64,000 bases of DNA from Bedellia somnulentella (taxonomy: Eukaryota > Arthropoda > Insecta > Lepidoptera > Bedelliidae). Under the pieces are notes generated by a model. The model worked only from the letters and a program-made list of their open reading frames with translations, searched no databases and had not been told where the DNA came from. Both the position numbers and the translations under genes were made by a program. Positions 1 through 11,803 of the stretch are shown here, in pieces. Each line of letters opens with the position of its first letter. The stretch's first letter is position 1. The stretch is from contig OY755176.1 of NCBI GenBank assembly GCA_963576735.1, positions 14,989,423 through 15,053,422 of the forward strand, written 5' to 3'.

Positions 1-194
1 CTAAGGAATTAGAAATTCCTCAGCCTCTTTTGGAAGATGCGTGGGGAAAAGATGGTAAAATAAAGGCTGTTGGTGATGGGTCTCCAACCGCATCGCCCAA
101 AATTCCTTACAAAGCCCCAATACCGTTAGTCGCCTCTTACGTACACCCACCGGAAGAAATGGGGTAGTGCTATTCTAAGCCGACACTACACAGC
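1..194 (-). repeat. Family A SINE-like repeat, cut by window edge
   Basis: First of about 25 copies of one family. Read on its own strand, a full copy starts GCTGTGTAGTGTCGGCTTAG, has a conserved core with GAGGCGACTAA and GGTTGGAGACCCATCACC, and ends CTCTGGCTACCCC, GGGATTTATAGCCGTGAG and (TATG)n. No protein is encoded. The 3' tail of this copy lies outside the window. It sits in the repeat described at 198-275, whose other half would be upstream. Confidence 0.85.
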
Positions 195-197
195 AAT

Positions 198-275
198 TTC
201 GAAACGTCGGGCTTTAAAAACAATGTAATAACACGCGATTAAAATATCCGAAAGTCAATAGTTGTTTTAATTATC
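198..275 (+). repeat. Half of an inverted-repeat-bounded repeat
   Basis: About 78 bp containing CGAAACGTCGGGCTTTAAAA and ending TAGTTGTTTTAATTAT. It matches the right half of the repeat at 5115-5271. The adjoining family-A copy appears to have inserted into it. Confidence 0.6.
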
Positions 276-478
276 ATATACTATCATATAGGTGTCAACG
301 TTATCATATTGACAAAAGGTGGTGGATTTAAAAGTTCACAATAGTTTTTTTCATATGATTTTCCATTTGCTATGCTGATTTGAGTTTTCTTAATGTTAGT
401 TAATTTTCCAAAAGTCACTTAACTGATCATTCAAAAACTATGATGAGGGAATGTTGATCATATCGGTTAATTCAAGAT

Positions 479-751
479 TAAAATACATTTTATACTTACA
501 TATACTCACGGCTATAAATCCCTTAACGGGGTAGCCAGAGCTTTGGAATGAAAAATTCCTCAGCCACTTTTGGAAGTTGATTGGGGAAAAGATGGTAATA
601 ATAAATGTTTTTGGTGACGGGTCTCCAACCACATCGCCCAAAAATCACTTAATAAGCCCCTATACCCTAAGTCGCCTCTTACGATCACCCACGGGTAGAA
701 ATGGGGTAGTGTTATTCTAAGCCGACACTACACGGCTAATAAAATACATTT
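479..751 (-). repeat. Family A repeat, subfamily A2, with 12-bp target duplication
   Basis: The copy is 491-739, flanked by TAAAATACATTT at 479-490 and 740-751. Subfamily A2 differs from the common form by CCCGTTAAGGGATTTATAG in the tail hairpin, ACCAAAAACATTTATTATTA in the middle, and AGCCGTGTAG at the 5' end. The ORF that can be read through it is incidental. Confidence 0.88.
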
Positions 752-1445
752 CGAATTCTGTAAAGCAATAAAATATACATAAATTAACACATACGACTTC
801 ACATTTAAGTTAATATTTCCGTTGAAGGCTACCATTGTAAGTCATATGTTGAGTGCAGTATGCGTAATAACTGTTCATGTGAAAAGAGTTATTTCTCTTC
901 TTGATCGATAATGGCCTTTCGAAATTTACTATTGCTTGCTTTGAGTCCACTATAAATCACTAACTAACATTAAAGGCCATTTCTCTTCATTTCTCGGCAC
1001 AAGTAATTTTATTTGCAAATATAATGGTGTTTATAAACTTCACGTTTACAGCATTGCGATTTATAGAACGACAAATTTAGCAGCGTTTGAATGAAAGTAT
1101 GAATATCCTGATATCTTTCTATTCTGGGAAATCTGTAATTTCAATTATATGATTTATCTTAATGCTTTGATGGATTTGAATGACAGCCCATGGTTACAAA
1201 TAATATGTAGTTATAAACATTTATTTAATTCCAAAGGGAAACCAATAATGGGGTGTTTTGCTGTCTATCATACCTTTCGTATTGGTATCGCCAAAAGTAG
1301 AGCAAACATCACCAAAACCTAGACTTTACAATCTCTTCCTCACTCAACTGGACTAAATGCGAGAGTATATTTTATTATATTATTATGTAAAATTCTATTT
1401 CAAATTTTGCATACACATTCGGTCTGAGAACATGTTTATAACTAT
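752..1445. other. Unannotated AT-rich stretch
   Basis: No coding region, RNA gene or recognised repeat is visible to me here. Confidence 0.5.
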
Positions 1446-1563
1446 TTTTTAGTCTTCTAAATGGTAAGGGTTGTCCACCCCGAATATTTAATTTTTATTT
1501 TATACACTAGAAATTCTCTAGAAATAATCAATATGGCAAAACAACGTTTGCCGGGTCAGCTAG
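1446..1563 (+). mobile_element. Helitron 3' terminal fragment
   Basis: The segment ends in a textbook Helitron 3' terminus. A perfect 6-bp hairpin (GGCAAA 1535-1540, TTTGCC 1547-1552) is followed by GGGTCAG and CTAG (1560-1563), then a host T. The matching 5' TC end could not be found, so only the 3' end is called. The 83-residue ORF across this junction is not regarded as a gene. Confidence 0.75.
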
Positions 1564-2228
1564 TGTTTTTATGTAAATTGAAAGTTTTGTACAAGAAGTA
1601 CGAGGTGTCAAGCTATTGTTCTGTTTACTCTATAGTTTTAGTTATTTGTATTTTCATAAAGGAGTATAGATGGCTTTTGTTCCCAGCGTTGTATAAATCT
1701 CATGTCGCTTGAACAATTTTGTGGTCTACCAAAAGGCTTACGTTACACCAAACCAGCTCATCATGAATTCCAAGCATATTCGATTATGTCTGAGTAAGTT
1801 TTATAATGAGTTGGCTAGAATAAAAATAATAAGAAGTTAAATGTATTTAAATGATTATTGTAAAAAGGAAGAAGAGATTTAGCTAGAATAACCAGTCTTT
1901 CTCTTATATAACCCCTATGACAATAGCTCAATCTTGATGTTTTTGATCATTGCTGTGGCCATCAAAGGTTTGAATAAATTACAATAGTTCGAGGAGGTGA
2001 AATAAAGGAATTAATTAATAATTAGGAATTAATTATTTATACTCTGATAAGTTAGAAATAATGCTAGTATGTTATGTTATTGTATATAAGTGTATTTAAA
2101 TATTTGAATAAATTATCAATCATTTATAAACGTACGAAAAAAAATAATAAAAAAATAAAGGAATGAAATACTTTAAAGACACTCAAAACTTTGTGGTGAC
2201 AGCTAGGACTATCATAAATTCATTTCTT
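1564..2228. other. Unannotated AT-rich stretch
   Basis: Nothing recognisable apart from an A-rich run near 2140-2165. Confidence 0.5.
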
Positions 2229-2368
2229 TCCGCGGGTGCCGGAAGAGGTGACTAAGGTTTTAGGCCTTTTTATTTGATCGTCCAGCAATGTGGCTTTTTA
2301 AGGTGTGGCTCTCAAGTTCTGTCTACGCCTTTTTGGGATTTATGGCCGTGAGTTTATGTATGTATGTA
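2229..2368 (+). repeat. Degenerate family A copy
   Basis: An old copy: GCGGGTGCCGGAAGAGGTGACTAAGG-like core and a tail reading TTTTTGGGATTTATGGCCGTG then TATGTATGT. About half the internal sequence is missing. Confidence 0.6.
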
Positions 2369-2373
2369 CCTAT

Positions 2374-2484
2374 ATGTGGCTGGGGACCTCTCACTGAGCA
2401 TTGTTTCTTTGACAATCTTTTCCCCACTCAACTTACAAAAGTGGTTAAGTAATTTCTATTTCTATAACTACCCAATTTTTGGAT
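2374..2484 (+). repeat. Degenerate family A 3' half
   Basis: Begins at GTGGCTGGGGACC and continues CTTTTCCCCACTCAACTT, AAAAGTGGTTAAG, which are diverged forms of the family A core. It directly follows the copy at 2229-2368. Confidence 0.5.
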
Positions 2485-2942
2485 ATATTGCTTCAATAAC
2501 CAATTATATCCAATCGGTAACCAACAAACTATAGTTGTGGGACCGTAATAAATCTTTAGAAACTCCAAAGATTGTGCGTGTCAAAACTAAGCCCGGTGCA
2601 TCTCCTCACGTGTTCCTCTGCAGCCAACAAAGACCCTAGTAATGCATACTTCAAATGCAAACGACCGTTGAACACTCTCGAGATACTAAGCCACTTGAAT
2701 ACTTGATGCATTCAAGATCTTCTACGCAGCTATTTGACAATAATTTCTCGGTAACGCAACGCCGCGCTTGTTTATTTCATAATCGGCATTCTACACTCGT
2801 CTTACCCGAGTTATTCTACTAAACACCATGAAATGCTCGTGTTTATGTGTTTGGATTGTTATGACTTTGGAATAAGTTGTTTCATACTGAGGTTCGATGT
2901 CTTGATCACGTTATTTTTTTTTATTTATTATTTTATTTTAAG

Positions 2943-3195
2943 GTATCTATAGAGTTAATGTGGAAGGTAATGTTAGTAGAAGACGGCCACGAAAGACACA
3001 CTTGGACCAAATTGAAAGTGTGCTCAAAAAGGCAGGCGTCCGAAGTATGAAGAATAAAAGAGCATGTATGAAAAGATTGATGGATGTAGACGAAGCAAGA
3101 GAGGTTTGCCAGAATCGTACGAAGTGGCGATCGATAGTCTCTGCCTACCCCAATGGGAATTAACGGCGTGAGTATATGTTATGTTATGTTTATTT
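2943..3195 (+). pseudogene. Family R LINE, 3' terminal fragment (RTE-like)
   Basis: A 5'-truncated retrocopy carrying the last 67 codons of a LINE ORF and its tail. The protein contains GRPRKTHLDQIE-like and RSMKNKRACMKRLMDVDEAR stretches and ends KWRSIVSAYPNGN-stop; the first motif here reads RRPRKTHLDQIE. Family R copies at 11442, 39610 and 40359 share it. Longer copies include the RWFGH.GRMD motif known after the reverse transcriptase of RTE-type LINEs. The stop codon lies inside the tail (GGGAATTAACGGCGTGAG), followed by TATG/TTATG units. It is a dead fragment with no promoter or catalytic domain. Confidence 0.8.
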
Positions 3196-4035
3196 TTTGC
3201 TTTTATGTGTACATATATTATGTTTGTTTATTTTTTATAATATTGATCCATTAGAAGGCTGTTTCTGTGTATCTATAATGGAATGTACATAATACATTCC
3301 AACATTGATTGAAAGCCAATAGCTTCTGCTTCATAATTGGATTTTGTCTAAACGTCTTTTCACCTGGCAAATATCTGAATAATTTTACATACCAACATTG
3401 CAAGACTGTCAGAACACGACTGGTGAAATAGGATCATGTTTAGTCTGCGTTTTTAGCCTTCAAACTCAAAGAATAAAAAAAAAACAATGGAACATTTAGT
3501 TGTCAATCCATCAAATTTCCGAAAACTGAAATCTGAATATGAGTTGTTGGGTAAAACCAACAATAGTTACACATGAGTAGTGTGTCTAAAGTAGTCTACT
3601 CTCGTCAAGTCAGTGGCAGGTCACAATGCACTCGCCGACATAGCTAATGTGGGTTGCACACCTATTTACATTACTTTGTCATTGCTTTCTTCTAGTTAGT
3701 GCTAAACTGTCACTTAGCTAATACTAAAATCGGAATTAGCTTCAATGTATGCTTTCTAATTGTTAGTAAGCTAAAGTACGTCGTGTACTTTTGTACGTTG
3801 TTGGTAGAAGTATTTTTAAGGAAGTTTTAGTTCCGGTGGCCTGATTAAATTTTCGTCTCCGGATTTAAAATAAAAGAAAGTCTATGAATAGTTTCTGGCG
3901 ATTTATACTTTAACCATAGTCATAATAAAGTTAATAGAACCTTACTTAACTAGTATTTCGAAAAATAAAAACTATAACAATTATGTCATGCAACATTCCT
4001 GAAAATAGCTTAATCAGAAGCGGTGACTGAATTAA
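3196..4035. other. Unannotated stretch
   Basis: No gene or repeat recognised. Confidence 0.5.
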
Positions 4036-4112
4036 CCTTGCCTGCCCCCTATCACGTGAATACACTTTCCGAGAAAAAGTTGGTACTCTGAAAACCCGGT
4101 GGTAGTGTCACG
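4036..4112 (+). repeat. Degenerate family B fragment
   Basis: GCCTGCCCCCTATCACGTGA and GGTACTCTGAAAACCCGGTG match the middle of family B with several changes. No tail or duplication is visible. Confidence 0.5.
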
Positions 4113-4617
4113 AGATAGAATGACACTATGTTATGGTGTGTCTATCTCGGTTTACCTTTCTCAGTTTATACTGCTATGTTACGGCTAACTAATGTTAAAA
4201 TCAATGTTAATGACAGTACCTGGATTGTCTGTACTGATATCAATAATCGATCATAAAATATGCTATCTTTCATAAACCCAGGCATTATTTGTAATAATAA
4301 CATAAACGACACTTTTTACTTTACGAACCAACCGATATTATTAAACTTTTGAATACTTGGAAAAGATACTCAGTAAAAATTGCATGTCAACTTATTTAAT
4401 AAGCAAACAGACATCGAAAACTCAGTGCAGCAACTTAATGATATATTATCTCTCAAAATACATGTTCTGCAATTCGTGTGCAGTCGGACTAAAAGCCTTC
4501 TCTGATGACACAAGTGGATATTAAGAGCATTGGTTGAGTTTACATTGTAATGAGCGCACGACTGCGTTAAAAAGCAACCTATATTTATGAATTTACGATA
4601 GTGACCCACAGGCTTTC
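4113..4617. other. Unannotated stretch
   Basis: Nothing supported. A 92-residue minus ORF at 4370-4648 runs into the next repeat and is not a gene. Confidence 0.4.
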
Positions 4618-4901
4618 TTCTAATAATAACATACATACATACATACATATACTCACGGCTATAAATCCCTAGATGGGGTAGCCAGCGCTAAGGAATGAGA
4701 AATTCCTCAGCCACCTTTGGAAAGTTGAGTGGGGAAAAGATGGTAAAATAAAGGTTGTTGGTGATGGGTCTCCAACCGCATCGCCCAATAATCCCTTTAA
4801 AGCCCCAATACCGTTAGTCGCCTCTTACGTACACCCACCGGAAGAAATGGGGTAGTGCTATTCTAAGCCGACACTACACAGCTTATTATTCTAATAATAA
4901 C
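4618..4901 (-). repeat. Family A repeat with 13-bp target duplication
   Basis: Full-length copy at 4631-4888, flanked by TTCTAATAATAAC at 4618-4630 and 4889-4901. The tail contains several CATA units (read on plus). Confidence 0.9.
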
Positions 4902-5114
4902 TCAGTTAGTAACTGCGTGGAATACCGATTTACAAGAGATTTAAGCTACACTTAAGCCTATATGAAATCATAAAATTTTACTTACTGTGAAGTAACGTCA
5001 CAAGACTTTAGCTTGAATTACTGTCGGGGATGATAAATATTTGGAAGAGCAATTTTTCAGTGAAATTTATAACATTATTCATACTTTTTTCTAAGACTTT
5101 CTCGATTGCACAAT

Positions 5115-5271
5115 ATAATTAAAACAACTAGTCTTCAACGGTAAGTAGGCAACGGGAGTCAGTCTTGCCGTGACCATGATAACTGAAAAGTTTTCGAAAC
5201 GTCGGGCTTTAAAAAACCATGTAAATAACACGCGATTAAAATATCCGAAAGTCAATAGTTGTTTTAATTAT
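5115..5271. repeat. 157-bp repeat bounded by a 16-bp inverted repeat
   Basis: ATAATTAAAACAACTA (5115-5130) is the exact inverse of TAGTTGTTTTAATTAT (5256-5271). Between them lies CGAAACGTCGGGCTTTAAAA, shared with 198-275. It could be a MITE, or the 3' end of a LINE whose tail happens to be repeated in inverse. I cannot identify the family. Confidence 0.6.
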
Positions 5272-5680
5272 AATTCCTACTGTTCCAACCATTTTATATC
5301 ATTCAACAAAAATCAATGGAACTAACAAAAAGATTAAGAATTATAAAAACATAAAGAATATTACCATAAAATATTCACTTAAATTGATATTAAATTACCG
5401 AAATTCATTATGCTAATGTTTGCGCAAATTTTTATAAAAATATTTTATATAATGAGATACTTGGGATCAGCTCAAAATTCTTATAATTTATTTTATAACT
5501 AGCCTAGCCATCACACCCGCCCAATTTATATCATCACACTTTTATAAAATATTGTCTTCACTATTTTCGTTTTGTATTATGTACAATTTATTTGATATAT
5601 GATACAACAATGCAAATCATATGACTCATCATTACAATTTGAATGCATTTTAGTTTATTTTTTGTTTATTTCGCCATATT

Positions 5681-5911
5681 TACTCACGGCTATAAATCCC
5701 TAGAAGGGGTAGCCAGAGCTAAGGAATTAGAAATCCCTCAGCCACTTTTGGAAGTTGCGTGGGGAAAAGATGGTAAAAATAAAGTTTGTTGGTAATGGGT
5801 CTCCAACCGCATCGCCCAAAATTCCCTTAAAAAGCCCCAATACCGTTAGTCGCCTCTTACACACCACCGGAAGAAATGGGGTAGTGCTATTCTAAGTCGA
5901 CATTACACAGC
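5681..5911 (-). repeat. Family A repeat
   Basis: Near full-length copy with a short tail and a small deletion in the ACGTACACCC region. No clear target duplication. Confidence 0.85.
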
Positions 5912-6255
5912 ACATTTCAACATGTTTTTTAAATTTTGTATTTTCACGTCTATACTAATATATGGTCTAAATATCCACTTATTTCATTTACAATCACATA
6001 ACTCTTGAATGATAACTATATACAATTCTGAAATCCTCTTCATTAACCTCTCGATAAAGTCATGTTGCATCTTATAATTTAATTCTAGATAGCAAAACTT
6101 GTCATAGAAAATTACACAAATACTGCTCCAATTTAAAAATGTTTTAAAGAGATAAATTGAAACAAAAATGATTGCTTACAGTTTGTTTTTATAACTTCCG
6201 TCATCAAAAATATGAAAGCCTCGGCCCACACTAATTAACATTAAACGAAGACCTC

Positions 6256-6531
6256 TTTTAATATCATAAACATAACATAACATAAACGTTCACGCCGAAT
6301 ATCCCCGAAGGGGTTGGCAGAGGTACTAATACTTCTGAACATCACGTGACTTTGTCACCTGGTGTTCAGAGTACCCACGTTTTGCATGGACAGTGTACTC
6401 ACGTGATAGGGGGCAGGCCTATCGCCGTTTTGTACGAATACACTGTCACATGACTAAGTACAACTCAGCCATGTGGGTTTCCTCACGATGTTTTCCCTCA
6501 CCGTTAACAACCATGATAAATTTTAATATCA
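6256..6531 (-). repeat. Family B SINE, 5'-truncated, with 11-bp target duplication
   Basis: The copy is 6267-6520, flanked by TTTTAATATCA at 6256-6266 and 6521-6531. On its own strand it reads AACATCGTGAGGAAACCCAC, GGCAGGCC region, CACCAGGTGACAAAGTCACG, CTCTGCCAACCCCTTCGGGG, CGGCGTGAACGTTTATG, then TTATG units. The tRNA-like head of the full family (see 10770-11066) is missing. Confidence 0.85.
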
Positions 6532-9500
6532 CTTTTTTCTAATGCTCATAAAAAATGTCTTCAAATAATGTCGAAATGCAAATTTTACTATCAATATACA
6601 AAAGTTATTGTGTCTTATTTAAACACATGGTAATTAATGAGTTATTAGTTTAGGAAAATAAAGTATGATGACGACTTTTTTTATTATACATTTTCAGACA
6701 CAAAAAAAGATATTCTTAATAGACATAGCATTCACGTAGTGTGGCAATGAATGCATTGGATGGAGTAGTTAGTCTTACTTTTAAGTTCCTACTTTGTATC
6801 TGGGAGATAAACTAATGTCTTAGAGGGCGACTTATTTTTACATATATCTTATATTTTTGTTTTCAGTACATTCAATTTTCAATAAATATATTTTTTCGTT
6901 CTTTAAGATGATTATCAAAACCATAAAATCAATGAATTATAAAAAGAAAAGTTCGCTAATGATCGAAAGTACTCAATCCTTTAAGATTAAGATTTCTTTG
7001 AGTCGGACTATATACGTAACTTCATCGTGTGCCGGCGTTGGTTCAACGTGACCCAACCGTCATTTAGTCTCTGTCTGCAATGACTGGTAGCCCGCGGGTC
7101 CACGCTGGTTCATACTGACAGTTTCTCTTCCGGACCTTACTCGTATGTCTATTTTATAAGGAATTACTAATGTAGTTAACTGCTTCTTTTTGTGATACCA
7201 AAATGCATGAAGCTTTTCACTGAGTTTTAAGAAGATAAATTTATAAATACTTCATTGCAAATTAGGGTACTCCTTACTGTACTGTCAAAGAGTTTAAGGA
7301 TATCAAATAACGCATAAGAGATCTGGGTTTTAATTCGGCGGCAGGAAATTTTAATACACCGGCAGGTTTTTACTTCCAACTTTATGATATTTAACATACC
7401 CATTTTCCAAAAGTTACTGAAGTTAAGCAGGATTTTATTGGACTTGTGAAATGAACAATTACTTAAGAGCCCCAAATATATTCGACATTAATCATAAGCA
7501 TAAAGGACCGCTTTTAAACTTATGAAATGTAAATTTGTTGATGACATTAAGTAAATTCGCGAAAGTGATTCCAATTGGATTAAGTACTCAGCGCAACTTA
7601 ATGATGATCCTCTTAATGTAAGGTGGAACATGTAAAGCTCAGGTTATATTGCGTTTAATTCCACGAAAGAAGTCGTATCATACTTGACCTTAAATTATGT
7701 AACATGAATGTATAGTAACCTTAAATTCGGGAGACGTTTGAATCTCAATTACAGTCATTTACGTCAGCTTTTTTGGAAGAGATACAAAATTGGGTTATTC
7801 CTTAGACCTACCTTAAAGTTGGTCACGCGATATTAGTATCCGCTGCCTTTCGGCTTTCTTTATATCACGTGTATGAACTAATGGGTTCTCTGAATATCAC
7901 AGATGAGGATGATGCGTGATGATTAGAATTAAATTAAATACAATATTGTGCCGTCCCCTTTTTCGTGCAGTATGTGAAGTTTGAGTTTAAAGTCATGCCG
8001 AACGCACTATGTGGAATGATATGTAAAGTAAAACCACTTTAAATGCCGCTAATTAGAGAATAATTAAGATATAAATTATCCCTCATGACTCAATGTTCAA
8101 TTTGTCCATGGAAATTCAATACATCGTGGATATATTATTATTTTCGTCTCGGAAAGGTCGCAGTCATATTTTCTGGGTCAGATCACGTCATACAGCGCCG
8201 AATGTTAAAAATGGTCTTTAATAAATCTTCTTCTGTATAAATATCAACTAAACGAGACTGTAATTAAAAACAGTAGATACTGTTTCATTAATTAAATATT
8301 GACTTGCCAATTCGGGGTTTATCGATATCTTTCTATTCGATACGTATACCGTGTTTTCTTTGGTTCCGCTGATATTTCAATAAAACTGGAAACTGTGTTG
8401 TTCCGTATAGAAATAATCTAGGACACACATACTCATGTCTGTGTGTACTGAAATTCTGCTGGTTCAATTTGTGTCAAACGAAAATACTCAGAACCATGAA
8501 TTACGGCTTCTATGAACGCTGTGAAAATAAAACCGACCCATAAAATTAATTGACAGTTTTGGAAGTAACAGCAACTTCCACCGATGCACTCGTTTATTGT
8601 TTGCTTCTCTGATAAGAAGTATTGTATCTTTCCTTGGCTACTTATTATTAGACATCATTTTATCAACAAAGTATAAAATATTATGCCATGTAGAACTAGC
8701 TTTGAATAACATTACCCAATCGGTGTCGTGGCATCAAGATGGGACAAAGAAACATAAGGCTTTTACTTATTGAATCAACACAGATCCTTTGTTGCGCCAT
8801 CATATCTGTGAAATGTCTTTTACCGAATTTAGTTGCAGTGCTGCTTTTAAATCTCTGTATATCTCTTCATAGAATTATTACCGAGGGTGAAAGATCTACT
8901 AAAACATGATTTACCCAATTAAACATTTGATACACGGAGCAAACTAAGATTAATATATGAAACTATCGCGGTATAATTGTGTCTATTTGTTTTGCTGCTT
9001 TACGCATGCGCGGCTGAACAATCGAGGTGATGTCATTTCGAGGTATTTCAATACTATAACGATATATCATGAACTTGTTGTTATATTTAAAATGAGATAA
9101 ATCAACAGACGTGTTGCGTGTTTTTGAACTAGCCCTTCGGCGGTTGTGGTACAATATCCACACAAAATCAATGTAAAAAATGCAGCGCGTAATTAATTGT
9201 ATCAATTTTTTCAATTACTTTTGTCCTATTCATCTCGAGCGATAACGTTCTATAATAAAGGGCTATTAATTTCAAATGAAGGTCAATATCTGTGTTCGTA
9301 TTACTCAACGTCAGAATAATATTGTATGTATGTGTTTATTTAGAAAAATGGTGCTATGTTTCGGTGAAAATGCGAGCCATGTGACGTGATTATAAAAAGG
9401 TCGGATTTAGTACCTAGTACTTTAGATGTAATAAAGAAACTGATTGTTATAAAGCGGGTTGATTGTAACCTACTGTATGTTTCAACCTATACAATTCAAA

Positions 9501-9706
9501 AAATACCCAAAGTATTAATGGTTGTGGGGTGAGGCTTTTGAATCTAAACCCGCTGAACTTGCTCGTAGAATTAGGCAATTTATATTGTTTTCCGCCCTCC
9601 ACTGTATGTAACTTGTTATTTGTCGGTTTTTTCATGAGTTCTAATTTGATGTGAGAATTGTATTTAAAGGAAATCGTCGATAACCTATAATAAAATAATT
9701 TCTTTC
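6532..9706. other. 3.2-kb stretch without recognised features
   Basis: The longest blank interval in the window. Scattered short ORFs (62-95 codons, both strands) have no recognisable motif. 7010-7130 is somewhat GC-richer but shows no splice-flanked open frame that I can defend. Confidence 0.45.
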
Positions 9707-9843
9707 ATTTTCATACCGAGAGAACCATCGAATCATACGAAGCTGGAGAGGTTTGCCAGGATCGTACAAAGTGGCGATCGATAGTCTCTGCCTACCCCAA
9801 TGGGAACTAACGGCGTGAGTGTATACATGTATTTTCATACCGA
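9707..9843 (+). mobile_element. Family R LINE micro-fragment with 13-bp target duplication
   Basis: Only about 111 bp of the LINE 3' end (9720-9830) was copied: GAGGTTTGCCAGGATCGTAC, GTCTCTGCCTACCCC and the GGCGTGAGTGTATA tail. It is flanked by ATTTTCATACCGA at 9707-9719 and 9831-9843, so it is an independent retrotransposition event. Confidence 0.85.
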
Positions 9844-10081
9844 ATACAAGCAACATAACATAACATAAACGTTCACGCCGAATATCCCCGAAGGGGTTGG
9901 CAGAGGTACTAATACTTCTGAACATCACGTGACTTTGTCACCTGGTGTTCAGAGTAGCCACGTTTTGCATGGACAGTGTACTCACGTGATAGGGGGCAGG
10001 CCTATCGCCGTTTTATACGAATACACTGTCACATGACTAAGTACAAATCAGCCATGTGGGTTTCCTCACGATACAAGCAAC
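9844..10081 (-). repeat. Family B SINE, 5'-truncated, with 11-bp target duplication
   Basis: The copy is 9855-10070, flanked by ATACAAGCAAC at 9844-9854 and 10071-10081. Its left duplication starts at the very base after the right duplication of the LINE fragment at 9707-9843. Confidence 0.88.
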
Positions 10082-10526
10082 TACCGCCATAACTGAAAGT
10101 ATTGTATTCCTTGACTGCTTATCATATGACCTTGAATATATGTATATCTCGTGAATTACTGAAGAGAGTATATTTGCAGCATTATGTGTTTCAATGATTA
10201 CTTAATAACATTATTCGATTAGTATAAATAAATTTTAACCACATTACGATATCGGATGATTTATACGATGCAATAGCGGTTTTCTTCCGGTTTGTCTATT
10301 TTGGTTTGAAATGAAGTCAGATATCACGTGCATTTTTGGCTTTAAATGACTTTGAAAATAGAGCAGTTTCTTTTTATTAGCGCTTGCATCTAACAGTTAA
10401 TTTTATGGTGTCTTTGATCGTCATTACTTAAAAGTCTACCCATGATGGTATTTGTACTAATAGTATAAATTGGTCTCCAAATTCTTAAAATAAAAATGGA
10501 TTTTCATGGATGAATATATTATACAA

Positions 10527-10730
10527 GCTGTGTAGTGTCGGCTTAGAATAGCACTACCCCATTTCATCCGGTGGGTGTACGTAAGAGGCGACTAACGGTA
10601 TTGGGGGCTTTTAAGGGATTTTTGGGCGATGCGGTTGGGGACCCATCACCAACAACCTTTATTTCACCATCTTTTCCCCACACAACTTTCCAAAAGTGGC
10701 TGAGGAATGTCTAATACCTTAGTCTCTGAC
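10527..10730 (+). repeat. Family A repeat lacking its 3' tail
   Basis: The 5' end is intact (GCTGTGTAGTGTCGGCTTAG). The copy stops at AGTCTCTGAC, before the hairpin and TATG tail, and is followed by a T run and then a family B copy. Confidence 0.85.
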
Positions 10731-10769
10731 TTTTTTTTCGAAAATCTGTCGAGAATATTCGACGCGAAC

Positions 10770-11066
10770 GTTGAACGTACTTATACTTCTGAACATCACG
10801 TGACATTTTCACATTGCTTGGACAATGTACTCAACTCACGCGATAGGGGGCAGGCCTATCGCCGTTTTGGTACGACCACACTGTCACATGTCTAAGTACA
10901 ATCAAGCCATGTGGGTTTCCTCACGATGTTTTCCCTCACAGTAAATCATGATAAATTAACCACACATATGTTTTGAGAAAAGAAAAATTGGTGTCGGCCC
11001 GACACCGGATTTGAACTCTCATCGTCTGCGCGATAGGCGGTGTACCGACTGAGCTATCACGTCTGC
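10770..11066 (-). repeat. Family B SINE, full length with tRNA-like head
   Basis: On the minus strand the copy begins at about 11066 with a tRNA-related head. An A-box-like TAGCTCAGTCGGTA lies at 11043-11056 and a B-box-like GTTCAAATCC at 11007-11016. A perfect palindrome, GGTGTCGGGCCGACACC, follows, then the family B body (AACATCGTGAGGAAACCCAC, CCCCCTATCGCGTGAG). The T-arm does not pair well, so this is a SINE head and not a working tRNA gene. The 3' tail is diverged or lost near 10770. This copy shows that the shorter B copies are 5'-truncated members of a tRNA-derived SINE family. Confidence 0.75.
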
Positions 11067-11075
11067 GTTATATTA

Positions 11076-11428
11076 AATAGGCTTTTATCTTGAAAGTGCT
11101 GCAGTGCATATCGCAGCCTATTCAGGCCATCGTGTCAGCTCGGTACGATGTCTACGATAACGGACGCTTGTTATTGTATTTTATTAAGGGATTAACGTAA
11201 AATGGGGTTCAGCTTTTGCCTTTCTCTTTGGTTTCGAAAATGTGCCTTGAATGTCGCGAAGTGCAGCTTAATTGCAATTATCGCGCAGTAAATCTCCATA
11301 CGATTGGGGATTGTATGCATAATTATTAGGGTTATTTTGTTCTGAGATGCAGTATTATATTATAAGGTATTTTTGGGTATATTAAGGGTGTGGTAATGAG
11401 GGCTTCATCACGAAATTTTAAAAGTAAT
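11076..11428. other. Unannotated stretch
   Basis: No supported feature. Confidence 0.45.
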
Positions 11429-11803
11429 TATTTTATTTATACATACATACATACATACATATCTCACGCCGTTAGTTCCCATTGGGGTAGGTAGAGACTA
11501 TCGATCGCCACTTTGTACTATCCTGGCAAACCTCTCTGGCTTCGTTTACATCCATCAATCTTTTCATACATGTTCTTTTGTTCTTCATACTGCGGACACC
11601 TGCCTTTTTGAGCACATTTTCTATTTGATCCAAATGTATCCTCCGAGGTCGTCCTCTACTAACATTAACTTCCACATTGACTCTATATATCTCTTTCACC
11701 AATTTACTGTCATCCATCCTCTCTATGTGCCCAAACCATCTCAACATTCCTTTTTCTATCTTTCTTACAATATCATCTTTATCTTTAGCATATTTTATTT
11801 ATA
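11429..11803 (-). pseudogene. Family R LINE 3' fragment with 13-bp target duplication
   Basis: The copy is 11442-11790, flanked by TATTTTATTTATA at 11429-11441 and 11791-11803. The minus strand encodes the last 91 codons of the LINE ORF from MLRWFGHIERMD, with GRPRRIHLDQIENVLKKAG and RSMKNKR, ending YPNGN-stop. The RWFGH..RMD motif is typical of the region after the reverse transcriptase in RTE-type and related LINEs; clade assignment is inference. The tail is CATA units on plus. It is a 5'-truncated dead copy. Confidence 0.87.

Noticed and set aside
438..641. 67-codon minus ORF
   Set aside because: Frame through a subfamily A2 repeat; the same peptide recurs at other A2 copies.
11003..11066. 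Functional tRNA gene on minus
   Set aside because: T-stem does not pair and the sequence continues directly into the family B body.
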